DNA from: Nitrospirota bacterium
GTDB taxonomy: Bacteria > Nitrospirota > Nitrospiria > Nitrospirales > UBA8639
DNA: 52,679 nucleotides
Assembly: GCA_029865515.1 (NCBI GenBank)
Contig: JAOUGQ010000001.1
Span: 1 to 52,679 of the forward strand
Reading direction: 5' to 3'
The stretch's first letter is position 1. Each line of letters begins with the position of its first letter. Under the pieces are notes generated by a model. It was not told where the DNA came from. It saw only the letters and a program-made list of their open reading frames with translations, and did not search any database. Positions 9,142-18,045 of the stretch are shown here, piece after piece. Made by a program: the position numbers and the translations under genes.

Positions 9142-9753
9142 CTATCTGGGAACAATCCGTATAGCTGCCCGGTCATTCACCGTTCGGCAAATATATTGAC
9201 AGACCCCGCAACCCACACAGAGCATGTCATCTATAGCAATACGAAACAATCCGAAATCCATCGAAATAGCCTCCGTTGGACATTTCGACACACAGGCATT
9301 ACAGCCATTCCCAGCCGTACACATTTTTGGCCAAACTTTCGCCACTCCCATATTTACCTGGAAACGCCCCGCTAAAGGCAAAAGAGCATCTGTTTCACAT
9401 GCCCCAATACAAGGAAGATCTTCACATAACTGACAGGGGGATTCTTCTGGAAATATCACAGGAGTATCGTTACTCAATAAGGTCTGAATAGCATCATGAG
9501 GACAAGCTTCCACGCAATCAGCGCACCCGGTACAACGCTCCAAAAACATCTCCTCCTCAACCGCACCAGGCGGACGGAGCCATCCCGTTCTTTCAGGAAT
9601 TGGCTGTTCCTGTTTTGTCTGCGAGGGAGCATCACGATGCTTCACAAATTCCTGGACAGTCGCCCCAATGGAAATTACGGAATGCCGAAGAAACGTCCTA
9701 CGACCTAATGAAGGATTGGGAGAAGACTGATCAGAGAGATTGGAATCGGACAT
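9142..9753 (-). CDS. NapG/MauM-like Tat-exported 4x[4Fe-4S] ferredoxin
   Basis: About 203 residues. A twin-arginine signal (GRRTFLR followed by HSVISIGATV) lies near residues 17-35, indicating export of the folded protein. Four cysteine groups follow: C74-77-80-84 (CxxCxxCxxxCP), C107-110-115-119, C145-151-154-158 and C179-182-185-189, enough for four [4Fe-4S] clusters, as in NapG/MauM-type quinol-side electron carriers. The second and third groups have widened spacing, as is usual in NapG. I start at the ATG 9753; a TTG one codon upstream also fits. It sits between torD-nxrC and the HEXXH gene, consistent with service to a periplasmic molybdoenzyme. Confidence 0.85.
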   Translation of the reverse strand: MSDSNLSDQSSPNPSLGRRTFLRHSVISIGATVQEFVKHRDAPSQTKQEQPIPERTGWLRPPGAVEEEMFLERCTGCADCVEACPHDAIQTLLSNDTPVIFPEESPCQLCEDLPCIGACETDALLPLAGRFQVNMGVAKVWPKMCTAGNGCNACVSKCPTEAISMDFGLFRIAIDDMLCVGCGVCQYICRTVNDRAAIRIVPR

Positions 9754-9812
9754 CAAAATGCTTTCAATTGGCTATAAAAAACAAATTTCAATAAAAAGAG
9801 CACACGTTTTTT

Positions 9813-10811
9813 TTACACCACTCCAGAGGCCCTAAGTTTATACACTTCCACGCATCTGTCGCAGGCACCATACTCGACATCCCAACCCGGGTGATTTTCA
9901 CGAATAAAATCCAAGACAAACCCTTCCAGAGTCTCATCCATATTTTCCACCCAAGTGTAAGTTGGGAATCGACAAAGGGGACAGGGAAACCCGGGAAGCA
10001 GCATAGGCTTAGTAGGCACATCAGGCACTTCACTTTCCTCCACCTCCACAGCCCTCTCAATGACTCGAATCGTATCCGAAGCCATTTCAACCAATTCGGC
10101 ATGAGTCAAATAATCCGCCTGCCAGATCCCTTCAAACACTGATTCCACCTGCCCAGGAGGAATTTTTCGATACCAGGAACGGAATTCCCGAAAACGATAT
10201 TCCCTGGAAAACATCGGCTCCTTACCTGATCGAGCAATCCGGCTATCAACATGAAGGTTCCACAGCACACGGTAACGATTCAAAATCAAATGTTCTTCGC
10301 CAGGATTTAAGCCCACTTTTGTATCAGGATCATATCCGAATGCCTCATCTAACATGTCAGAAATATGCGTTAACTCATGCCGTAAGTAGCGGGTAATGGC
10401 TGGATCATAAAAGCGCCGAGGGATCAATTTAATCCCCACCCCTTTTTTCCCTGCCTCTTCAAATTGACGTGCCAGCTTTTCTTCGACCACACCCCATTTC
10501 CGTAGAACATCCACTCCTTCCTGATCCTCCTTCAATACACCACGCACCAATACAATCCCCGTTTTATCGCGCAGGGCAGGGAAATCATCGAAGGCATCTC
10601 GGAGGATATCGGCAAAACCCCATTTAGCAAACAGATGTTGGTAGAGCCGCTTAAACTCGGGATCTCGGTCATCAAGGGAAAATTTCTCATAGATGGGATC
10701 TGCCAACTCATGAAACTCATTGTAATAGGTCGGATCACCCTCACGTTCAGTCTTCTCCGAAAATGAATCGATAACTTCCTGAAGAAGGGCGGGTTGAAAA
10801 CGAATTTCCAT
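9813..10811 (-). CDS. HEXXH-motif protein with C-terminal Cys4 site, function unknown
   Basis: A 332-residue soluble protein I do not recognise by name. It has HELTH at 145-149, the HEXXH pattern of zinc peptidases, followed by EAFGYDPD and later GEEHLILNRYR. The C-terminal part has CPLC (277-280) and CDRC (317-320), a likely zinc ribbon. No signal peptide or membrane helix is seen, so a cytoplasmic metalloprotein is likely; proteolysis of a maturation intermediate is one possibility, not shown. I choose ATG 10811 because GGAGG lies eight bases upstream; the more upstream TTG at 10817 is too close to that site. It is 60 bases upstream of the NapG-like gene in the same direction. Confidence 0.7.
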   Translation of the reverse strand: MEIRFQPALLQEVIDSFSEKTEREGDPTYYNEFHELADPIYEKFSLDDRDPEFKRLYQHLFAKWGFADILRDAFDDFPALRDKTGIVLVRGVLKEDQEGVDVLRKWGVVEEKLARQFEEAGKKGVGIKLIPRRFYDPAITRYLRHELTHISDMLDEAFGYDPDTKVGLNPGEEHLILNRYRVLWNLHVDSRIARSGKEPMFSREYRFREFRSWYRKIPPGQVESVFEGIWQADYLTHAELVEMASDTIRVIERAVEVEESEVPDVPTKPMLLPGFPCPLCRFPTYTWVENMDETLEGFVLDFIRENHPGWDVEYGACDRCVEVYKLRASGVV

Positions 10812-10916
10812 GAGCAAAACCTCCGTTTACCGCAATATCACCACAAGACTGCGTTCATTTCTCGGGAAATGATCACTGCAATAATTCATTCGCGTTTAAT
10901 TTGGGAAGTAGGTATC

Positions 10917-10946
10917 TTGACTCCCTCGAAAAGCGACGTTTAGTAT
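10917..10946 (+). promoter_or_regulatory. Weak promoter candidate for the WD40 gene
   Basis: TTGACT and TAGTAT are 18 bases apart on the plus strand, about 130 bases before the WD40 start. The -35 is good and the -10 matches four of six positions. Confidence 0.3.
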
Positions 10947-11077
10947 CATAACTGCTTGAATTATAGGAATGAGTTTTCCCTTTTGGCAAGGGAATCCTAA
11001 AATCCCAAGTAGATTGACTCAAGAAAGCTCTCAACCGATCTCTTTGCCATCAATCTGTTTCCCAAGCGAGGAATTTC

Positions 11078-12172
11078 ATGACGCACCCGACAAGTCCTGA
11101 CACACTAAGCTCCAATCCCGGACTCATCCAAAACCCTGAGTCACAACCTACACCAATCATTGATTCATTGGCCTACTGGAAGAGCGGGGCCAAAGAACTG
11201 AAATCCTTCCGTGGCCACACGCAAGAAATTTGGTCTGTGGCATTTTCCCCTGACGGGTTAACACTGGCAAGCGGAGGAACCGATCGCTTTATTCGGATTT
11301 GGGATATTGAAACCGGCCGTCTTCTTCGTTCCTTGCGTGGACACACACAGGTCATTCGGGAGATTAAGTATAGCCCGGATGGTCAGATATTAGCCTCTGC
11401 GAGTGAAGACCGGACCATTCGATTATGGAATCCTCAAACCGGCGAAAACCTTCGATTACTCTTTACCCGCTATGACCATGCTGTTTGCAGTATTTCCTTT
11501 TCCCCGGACGGCCTCATGCTTGCCAGGGCGGGACAAAACAAGGATATAAAAATTTGGGAAGTGACTACGGGCACAGAACTCATGACACTCCTTGGTAAAG
11601 ACCAATACGACCACAATTGGAGCGTCTGCACCGCATTTTCCCCTGATGGCATTCACTTGATTGCGGGCACCGACATTGGGAAAATCAAACTCTATGAGGT
11701 TCTGCCAAGTGGGGAAGAAAAAATCGTGCACAACGGCCATTGGAGAGACAATGCCGATGATGAATCGACTGAAAATCGTGGATTTTATGTAGACGACCAA
11801 GGGACATTTCAAAAACCCATGGAATATTGGATTGGAGCCTTAACCTTCACTCCAGATGGGGCCACCATGATATCCGGAAGTCGGGACTGCACGATTAAAT
11901 TCTGGGACATGCCGACACTGGAAGAGCGCCGCACACTGAAAGGTCATTCGGAATGGGTGAGAAATCTTCTTGTCACACAGGACGGCCAGGTCCTCATCAG
12001 CGCGAGCGATGATGGAACAGTCAAAATGTGGGACATTCAAAGTGGCCGTCAATTCCGAACACTTCGATCACACAAAGGGCCGGTCAGGGGAATTGCCCTT
12101 TCATCGGATGGGAAATACCTCGCTACAGCCGGAAATGACCGCATCATTACCCTCTGGGAGGGCGGAGAGTAA
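11078..12172 (+). CDS. WD40-repeat protein
   Basis: A 364-residue protein with about seven WD40 blades from residue 38 onward, seen as repeated GH...V..V.FSPDG..LASG..D..I..WD units, for example around residues 42-80, 84-122, 127-165, 173-215, 250-285, 290-325 and 330-362. The fifth blade is preceded by an insertion (about 210-245). There is no signal peptide, membrane helix or fused kinase. WD40 propellers are protein-interaction platforms. GAGGAA lies just upstream of the ATG. It is the only sizeable plus-strand gene here, divergent from the HEXXH gene and convergent with the NtrC-type regulator. Confidence 0.85.
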   Translation: MTHPTSPDTLSSNPGLIQNPESQPTPIIDSLAYWKSGAKELKSFRGHTQEIWSVAFSPDGLTLASGGTDRFIRIWDIETGRLLRSLRGHTQVIREIKYSPDGQILASASEDRTIRLWNPQTGENLRLLFTRYDHAVCSISFSPDGLMLARAGQNKDIKIWEVTTGTELMTLLGKDQYDHNWSVCTAFSPDGIHLIAGTDIGKIKLYEVLPSGEEKIVHNGHWRDNADDESTENRGFYVDDQGTFQKPMEYWIGALTFTPDGATMISGSRDCTIKFWDMPTLEERRTLKGHSEWVRNLLVTQDGQVLISASDDGTVKMWDIQSGRQFRTLRSHKGPVRGIALSSDGKYLATAGNDRIITLWEGGE

Positions 12173-12221
12173 TCCATTTGCACCTTACTAGTTCTTACTA
12201 GCTATCTCAGGGCAGCCCTTA

Positions 12222-13682
12222 TCAAACATCATCCTGATCGCTTTTCATCGAATCAGAGTCTTCACCTGCCCGAATGATACCGTAGCGTTTACATTTTTCC
12301 CAAAGCCCTTTTCTGGATAATCCTAACACCTTCGAGGCCGTCATCCGACTCCACCCGGTTCGATTGAGGATCTCAAGGATATGACCTCGCTCAAAGTGCT
12401 CTCGGGCTTCGGCTAATGTTTCCATCGCCCCGTTTTTAATTCCCCTCCTGCCTTCCAGATCCCCGCAAAACCCGCATCCTTTTTGCGGCTCACCTCCCGC
12501 ATAAGGGCATCGACTCTGTCCACATAGATCCCATACCTGTATTTCATGAGTTTCTTGTGCCAATGCCAATGCGCGTTCAATGATATTTTCTAATTCCCGA
12601 ACGTTCCCAGGAAAGGAATATTGCAATAAAACTTCTCGAGCTTGCCGCGATAATACCTTGGATTCTTGGTGATTTCGAGTCGCCATCGCTTGCAAAAAAT
12701 GCTGGGCGATCATAAAGATATCTTCTCGACGTTCTCGAAGAGGGGGGAGTTGAACCGGAACCACATTCAATCGGTAATACAGATCTTCACGGAATCGACC
12801 CTGCTCAACTTCTTTCCTTAAGTCTTTCTGCGTCGCGCACACCAATCGCACATCGACTTCAATCGTATCATTACCCCCGACCCGTTCAAATTGCCGTTCC
12901 TGTAACACACGAAGCAATTTAATCTGCACCAACGGGGAAATTTCGCCGATTTCATCTAAGAAGAGGGTCCCCTGATGAGCAAGTTCGAACCGACCTCGCC
13001 GTTGCCGAAGAGCCCCCGTAAAGGCCCCTTTCTCGTGCCCAAACAACTCGGCCTCCAAGAGAGTTTCCGGAAGCGCTGCACAGCTCACCTTCACCAACGC
13101 ATGATTTCGGCGAGCGCTATTCGCGTGGATAGCATTGGCAATCAACTCTTTTCCCGTTCCACTTTCGCCAACCACTAAGACCGTCGCGTCGGTTGCGGAG
13201 ACTAACTTGATTTTCTCCAGCACTTGCCGCATCCGCTCATTTTTCCCCACAATCCCTTGAAAGCTAAATTTATTTTCCAATTCATCCCGTAACACCCGAT
13301 TCTCTTCACGCAGGGCCACCACTGCGCACACCCGTTCCACACTCAACAACAACTCATCCATGGAAAACGGTTTAGTAATGTAGTCGTAGGCTCCACTTTT
13401 CATCGCATCCACAGCCGTATCAACAGAACCATGAGCGGTAATGACAATCACTTCTGTGCCAGGCCACAGTTCCTTGCACTGCTTCACGATATGAAGCCCA
13501 TCCACGCCGGGCAATCGCAAATCGGTAATCACAAGATTAAACCGGGAGGACTCTAACCGTTCCAATCCTTCCAATCCTGTACTGGCTTCCTGTACGCCAT
13601 ACCCGACAGCTTTCAGCGCATCAACCATGGAGACGCGCATCAGTGGCTCATCATCAATAATTAGAACAGAGCCGCGAGTCAT
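12222..13682 (-). CDS. NtrC-family sigma54-dependent response regulator with unusual Cys cluster
   Basis: 486 residues in three parts. The receiver has DD at 10-11, phospho-acceptor D54 and K104. The AAA+ domain has Walker A GESGTGKE at 172-179 and the sigma54-contacting GAFTGA at 219-224. A Fis-type helix-turn-helix lies near 440-465. Between the AAA+ domain and the helix-turn-helix are C387, C392, C403 and C406 (Cx4Cx10Cx2C), which is not part of a standard NtrC protein and looks like a metal or redox site. The gene overlaps the sensor kinase by four bases, so kinase and regulator are a translationally coupled pair. Targets should have -24/-12 promoters; I saw no clear one in the window. 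Confidence 0.92.
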   Translation of the reverse strand: MTRGSVLIIDDEPLMRVSMVDALKAVGYGVQEASTGLEGLERLESSRFNLVITDLRLPGVDGLHIVKQCKELWPGTEVIVITAHGSVDTAVDAMKSGAYDYITKPFSMDELLLSVERVCAVVALREENRVLRDELENKFSFQGIVGKNERMRQVLEKIKLVSATDATVLVVGESGTGKELIANAIHANSARRNHALVKVSCAALPETLLEAELFGHEKGAFTGALRQRRGRFELAHQGTLFLDEIGEISPLVQIKLLRVLQERQFERVGGNDTIEVDVRLVCATQKDLRKEVEQGRFREDLYYRLNVVPVQLPPLRERREDIFMIAQHFLQAMATRNHQESKVLSRQAREVLLQYSFPGNVRELENIIERALALAQETHEIQVWDLCGQSRCPYAGGEPQKGCGFCGDLEGRRGIKNGAMETLAEAREHFERGHILEILNRTGWSRMTASKVLGLSRKGLWEKCKRYGIIRAGEDSDSMKSDQDDV

Positions 13683-16600
13683 GTTCCCACCTTCACCGGT
13701 GTGCCCGCACGAGATCGGGCCAATGGGAAGCGAACCGTAAACCGTGTGCCTTTCCCCTCTTCACTGTCGACCAACATCTCACCTCCGTGCTGCTGCACAA
13801 TTCCCAAACTCACTGACAATCCCAACCCGGTCCCCTCTCCCGTCCCTTTGGTCGTAAAAAAAGGATCAAAAATGTGAGGACGTATCTCTGAAGAGATTCC
13901 ACAGCCTGTATCCTCAACCTCAATCTCCCATCCTTCTTCCTGTTTTCGAGTGCGCACAGTCACCTGCCCGCCTTCTTTGAGTGACTGAACCGCGTTCAGG
14001 ATTAAGTTCATCATCACCTGCTCAATCATATGCGCATCGACCATCACCGGAGGAAGCGTCTGATCGTAGTCCTTATTTAAGGTCGCATGTTTTGCCAAAA
14101 ACACATGCTCGGTCAAGACCAAAACACGGTCTAAAATTGGATGAAGATCTGTTAAGGCTAATTCCGGTTCGCGTTGTCGGGAAAAATCCAAGAGCTGGCG
14201 CACAATTCGCTGAACCCGTCGAAGTCCATCCTCCATAAAATGTAAATATTCTTGAGAGCGCTCAGGCGTCAAAGTCCCCTTTCGAATATTGTACAGACAA
14301 TTCAAAATGCCCCCCAAAGGATTATTGATTTCATGGGCAACCCCGGCTGCCAATTTACCGATGGACGCTAACCGTTCAGAATTCTGCACTTGCTGCTCCA
14401 GGTGTTTGCGTTCCGTGATATCCCGGGCAATGCCCAAGACGCCGTTATGGACTCCTTCATCATTGAAAAGTGGAGCCACACTCACGAGTACCGATCGCAA
14501 CTCCCCCAGTCGACTGACCATCTCTACTTCGTAAACTTGCTTCGTCCCAAGATCTAAAGTCTCTTTCAAATAACGTCCTCGAAAGCGCTTGGACAACAAT
14601 GACAGATACGGCTTACCAATCAAATCCTCTTTGCGATATCCCCACGCCTCGACTTTTCCATTCACGTAAGTAAACCGCAAATCGACGTCCAAGGTATAAA
14701 TCACATCATTCGCATTCTCCAGTAAACTTTCAATATACAGCTTCGCCTGTTCAATTTCTCGAGTACGCTCATAAACCTTTTCTTCCAGGGCTTCATTGTT
14801 TCGTTGAAGCTCGGCTTCAAGCTTTTTATGTTCGGTAATATCCCGGAGCTGGACCATGATTGCGGCTCGTTCGCCCATATCAATCCGAACCAGGTCCATC
14901 TCCATGAACTTCATGGTGCCCTGTCTATCATAGACCTCAATCTCTGTTGTTGGGACCTTCGGTTCCGCACCGCTGACTCGTTCCAACAAATTTTGGCTGA
15001 CGATCTGAAAGGCCGGTGGAACAAGCTTGACGAAGGAATCGCCTTCCAAATCGGAAGGGACATACCCTAAAATATCCCGTTCCCGAGCATTGACATCCAA
15101 GATACGCCCTCCCGGATCCACGACAAATATCGAATCCGCAGCCAAATTAAACAACGCCTTATATCCGGCCTCGGAGTCGGACAATTGTTGCGTCCGCTCC
15201 GCCACAATCCCTTCCAGTTGGGTGGTATATCGTTCAACTTCACGCTGCAGAGCCTTTCGCTCAGTCATATCCCTCACAAATCCTCTTGAATACACCACTG
15301 AATGGGTTCCTGGATCCATCAGAGTCGTCGAATGAATTTCCACATCCATCTCCTCTTGGGATTTTGTCCGGAAGATCGTTTCGATGGAGCGAGCCCCACC
15401 CAAGGCCAACCCCTGGACATACGCCTTCACCACTTCCTGTTGTTCAGCTGGAACAATATCCCACAGCGACATCTCAAGCATGTCGGCCAGTGAATACCCG
15501 AGTTTCTGCAATTCAGTCGTATTGACATGAACAAACCGTCCTGAGGGATCCAATTGATGAATCATTTCCGGAGCATTTTCGATCAGATCCCGATATTTCT
15601 GCTCCAGTCGCCCAATTTCATCGACCGTCTGATTCAATTCAGAAAACGATCGCTGAAGATTCTCCGCCATGGCATTAAACGTCTCAGCCAAGCGTTCAAT
15701 TTCATCCCCGGTACGGATCGCGATTTTTCCCGCAAGGTTTCCACCCCCAAATTCCTCAACCCCTTGAGACAATGCCTGAATGGGTCTCACAATTCGTCCT
15801 GCGACCACCACTCCCGCTCCCCACAAAATGACAAAGACCGCTACTCCATAGGAGACCACCTTAGTCAATAATTGATCGAGCGGAGCATAGGTTTCGGCAG
15901 GATCTTGGCTGGCTAACATATACCAGGACTTGCCCCCAAAACTTTCAGGAGCAAGCGGGACCCCCAAATGCAGAGGAGCATATCCGACAATGGAATTCTT
16001 GGCACCATGCGAATCTGGATCAGCAACCAACCACCCAACATCCCCGCGTTGAAACGCACTGACTACACTGGCAGGCATCACATGTTCTTCTAAAGAAAAG
16101 GCGGGACACAGGATCGGCATCCCATCGGAGGCGGTTAACATAGCATGACCTGTCTTGCCGGCAGCCACCTCAGAAAGGGAACGAAACAACGAGTCCCGCC
16201 TCAGGAGAATACTAATTGCTCCAACCACCTGCCTATGTTGATCATCCCAAATAGGAACACCAACATTCAGTACATGTGTCCCAAACCCTGGACTAAACGA
16301 CAGATCGCTCACAAACGCCTGGGCCTCGTGGCGTTGGACGACCGCCTCCCACCAGAGACTGTTTCCATGAAAGAAATTCACTTGTGGGAAGGAACTCAAC
16401 ACCAACGCTCCTTGCGTATCCACCACGACAATCGCGAGATAATCAGATTTCCGAATGGCATGCCATTGAATTAGATAGTCAGTAGCATATTTATTAATAA
16501 AGACGGGGAACTCATCCTGACTGGATTGTAATCGCCAGTTTTCCTGCCACTCCTGAATGAGGGCCTGAATTTCGTCTGCGTTTTTATCCGTATAACTCCG

Positions 16601-16864
16601 GTTAGAGTTGATGACGGCACTCCGAATAAAAGGAATGGTGGCCAGCTGCTGAGCTTCATTGATCCCTCGAATAATCTGGGTCTCCACTTTACGGGCCACT
16701 TCCACCGCAATCCCCTTCATGGTAATACCCGCAGCTTCCCTAAGAGCCCGTTTTTCTTCGAAATATGTGAGGAGGAGAGAAAGGACAAGGGGCAGAAGAC
16801 CAACCAGCACCATAGCCAGAATTGTCTTGCCCTTGAGTTGGAGGGGAAACCCAAAGCGTTTCAC
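13679..16864 (-). CDS. Membrane sensor histidine kinase (dCache-HAMP-3xPAS)
   Basis: 1061 residues. One membrane helix at about 13-34 and another at 336-357 bracket a large periplasmic dCache-like sensor domain. HAMP follows at about 357-410, then three PAS domains near 425-535, 565-680 and 710-815, with a coiled coil around 675-710. The catalytic core is HisKA with H844 in GVAHEINNPLGG, an N-box near 950-960 (MMNLILNAVQSL), the G1 box EDTGCGI near 983 and GTGLGLS near 1011. It should phosphorylate the NtrC-type regulator encoded directly downstream with a four-base overlap. The dCache domain implies an external small-molecule signal; the ligand cannot be told. Confidence 0.92.
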   Translation of the reverse strand: MKRFGFPLQLKGKTILAMVLVGLLPLVLSLLLTYFEEKRALREAAGITMKGIAVEVARKVETQIIRGINEAQQLATIPFIRSAVINSNRSYTDKNADEIQALIQEWQENWRLQSSQDEFPVFINKYATDYLIQWHAIRKSDYLAIVVVDTQGALVLSSFPQVNFFHGNSLWWEAVVQRHEAQAFVSDLSFSPGFGTHVLNVGVPIWDDQHRQVVGAISILLRRDSLFRSLSEVAAGKTGHAMLTASDGMPILCPAFSLEEHVMPASVVSAFQRGDVGWLVADPDSHGAKNSIVGYAPLHLGVPLAPESFGGKSWYMLASQDPAETYAPLDQLLTKVVSYGVAVFVILWGAGVVVAGRIVRPIQALSQGVEEFGGGNLAGKIAIRTGDEIERLAETFNAMAENLQRSFSELNQTVDEIGRLEQKYRDLIENAPEMIHQLDPSGRFVHVNTTELQKLGYSLADMLEMSLWDIVPAEQQEVVKAYVQGLALGGARSIETIFRTKSQEEMDVEIHSTTLMDPGTHSVVYSRGFVRDMTERKALQREVERYTTQLEGIVAERTQQLSDSEAGYKALFNLAADSIFVVDPGGRILDVNARERDILGYVPSDLEGDSFVKLVPPAFQIVSQNLLERVSGAEPKVPTTEIEVYDRQGTMKFMEMDLVRIDMGERAAIMVQLRDITEHKKLEAELQRNNEALEEKVYERTREIEQAKLYIESLLENANDVIYTLDVDLRFTYVNGKVEAWGYRKEDLIGKPYLSLLSKRFRGRYLKETLDLGTKQVYEVEMVSRLGELRSVLVSVAPLFNDEGVHNGVLGIARDITERKHLEQQVQNSERLASIGKLAAGVAHEINNPLGGILNCLYNIRKGTLTPERSQEYLHFMEDGLRRVQRIVRQLLDFSRQREPELALTDLHPILDRVLVLTEHVFLAKHATLNKDYDQTLPPVMVDAHMIEQVMMNLILNAVQSLKEGGQVTVRTRKQEEGWEIEVEDTGCGISSEIRPHIFDPFFTTKGTGEGTGLGLSVSLGIVQQHGGEMLVDSEEGKGTRFTVRFPLARSRAGTPVKVGT

Positions 16865-16966
16865 TTTGGTAACATCACAAAAATCATAAAGAACTCATAA
16901 CTCCAATGTATATTTACATTTTGGTACTCCTTTTTCCTCGATGTCAAGAAACGGTAACAGGGCGTA

Positions 16967-17887
16967 CTATTTACCTCGGCTTAATAGTTTGCCCTCTGCA
17001 CCAGGCCAAAGTAAGAGGAGCGGACTGGCCACAAAAATTGAGGAATAGGTCCCAACGATGACCCCCAACAGTAAGGCCAAAGAAAAATCGTGCAACACCT
17101 CTCCTCCCCAAATGGTCAATGGCACCAACACCAAAACAACTGTCAGCGTCGTAATCAACGTCCGGCTTAATACCTGATTAATCCCGTTATTGATAATCGT
17201 CGTAACAGTTTCACGCCTCCTCTGACGGATATTTTCCCGAATCCGGTCAAACACAATCACCGTATCAGTCAAAGAATAGCCGGCCAGGGTCAAGAGCGCT
17301 GTGACCACCAACAAGGTAATTTCCTTATTCAACAAAAAATAAATTCCCAAGACCACGAGGACATCATGAAACGTCGCAATGGCCGCAGCTACCCCAAAAC
17401 GAAACTCAAATCGGACGGCCACATAAAGAATAATACCTACCAGGGAAAGGACGACCGCAATAAGGGCATCTTTCTGAAGTTTTTTCCCGATCGTGGGGCC
17501 GATAGAGGTGCTGGAGTCCACGACAAACCCATGATCAGGAAACTCCGTTTGAAATGCCTGAATAATATTTTTACTGACTTCCTGTTCGATGGTAGTTTCG
17601 GTTTTCACGCGAATCAAGAGCTTCTGATCCTGGGGAAACTCCTGAAGTTCTGCGGCTCCTAATCCATGGGTATCTAAGGCCTTCCTGGCGTCAGCAATTA
17701 ATAGCGGCTTATCAAACTTGAGCTGGACCGCCGTTCCTCCGGCAAAGTCGATCCCTAAATTAGCCCATCCCACCAGAATCCCCACAATGGCCACAATCCC
17801 TACAAAAACCAGAATCCCTGATACCGTCAAGGCAATATTCCGTTTCCCCATAAAATCAATATCCGTTTTCCCCAGAATTTCCATCAT
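16967..17887 (-). CDS. secF: Protein translocase subunit SecF
   Basis: About 306 residues with six membrane helices and one large periplasmic P1 domain (about residues 45-135). The RND-family signature VDSSTSIGPTIGKKL precedes TM2, and YSLTDTVIVFDRIREN follows TM4. With SecD it uses the proton gradient to pull proteins out of the SecYEG channel. I start at the ATG 17887 preceded by GGAGGAG (spacing rather long); a GTG at 17908 would add seven residues but has no ribosome binding site. It is last of the order tgt-yajC-secD-secF, which is conserved across bacteria. Confidence 0.95.
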   Translation of the reverse strand: MMEILGKTDIDFMGKRNIALTVSGILVFVGIVAIVGILVGWANLGIDFAGGTAVQLKFDKPLLIADARKALDTHGLGAAELQEFPQDQKLLIRVKTETTIEQEVSKNIIQAFQTEFPDHGFVVDSSTSIGPTIGKKLQKDALIAVVLSLVGIILYVAVRFEFRFGVAAAIATFHDVLVVLGIYFLLNKEITLLVVTALLTLAGYSLTDTVIVFDRIRENIRQRRRETVTTIINNGINQVLSRTLITTLTVVLVLVPLTIWGGEVLHDFSLALLLGVIVGTYSSIFVASPLLLLWPGAEGKLLSRGK

Positions 17888-18045
17888 AGCCAAACAGTGC
17901 TCCTCCACAAAGAATAACTCATACCCATGAACGTGCGCTGACTGCCTGCATTAAGAAATCTCCGTATTCGAAAAGACCGCATTTCTAATTCTCAAACAGC
18001 CAAGAGAGCCATCTTGGCCAACAACGAATCACAAAAGAGAACACA

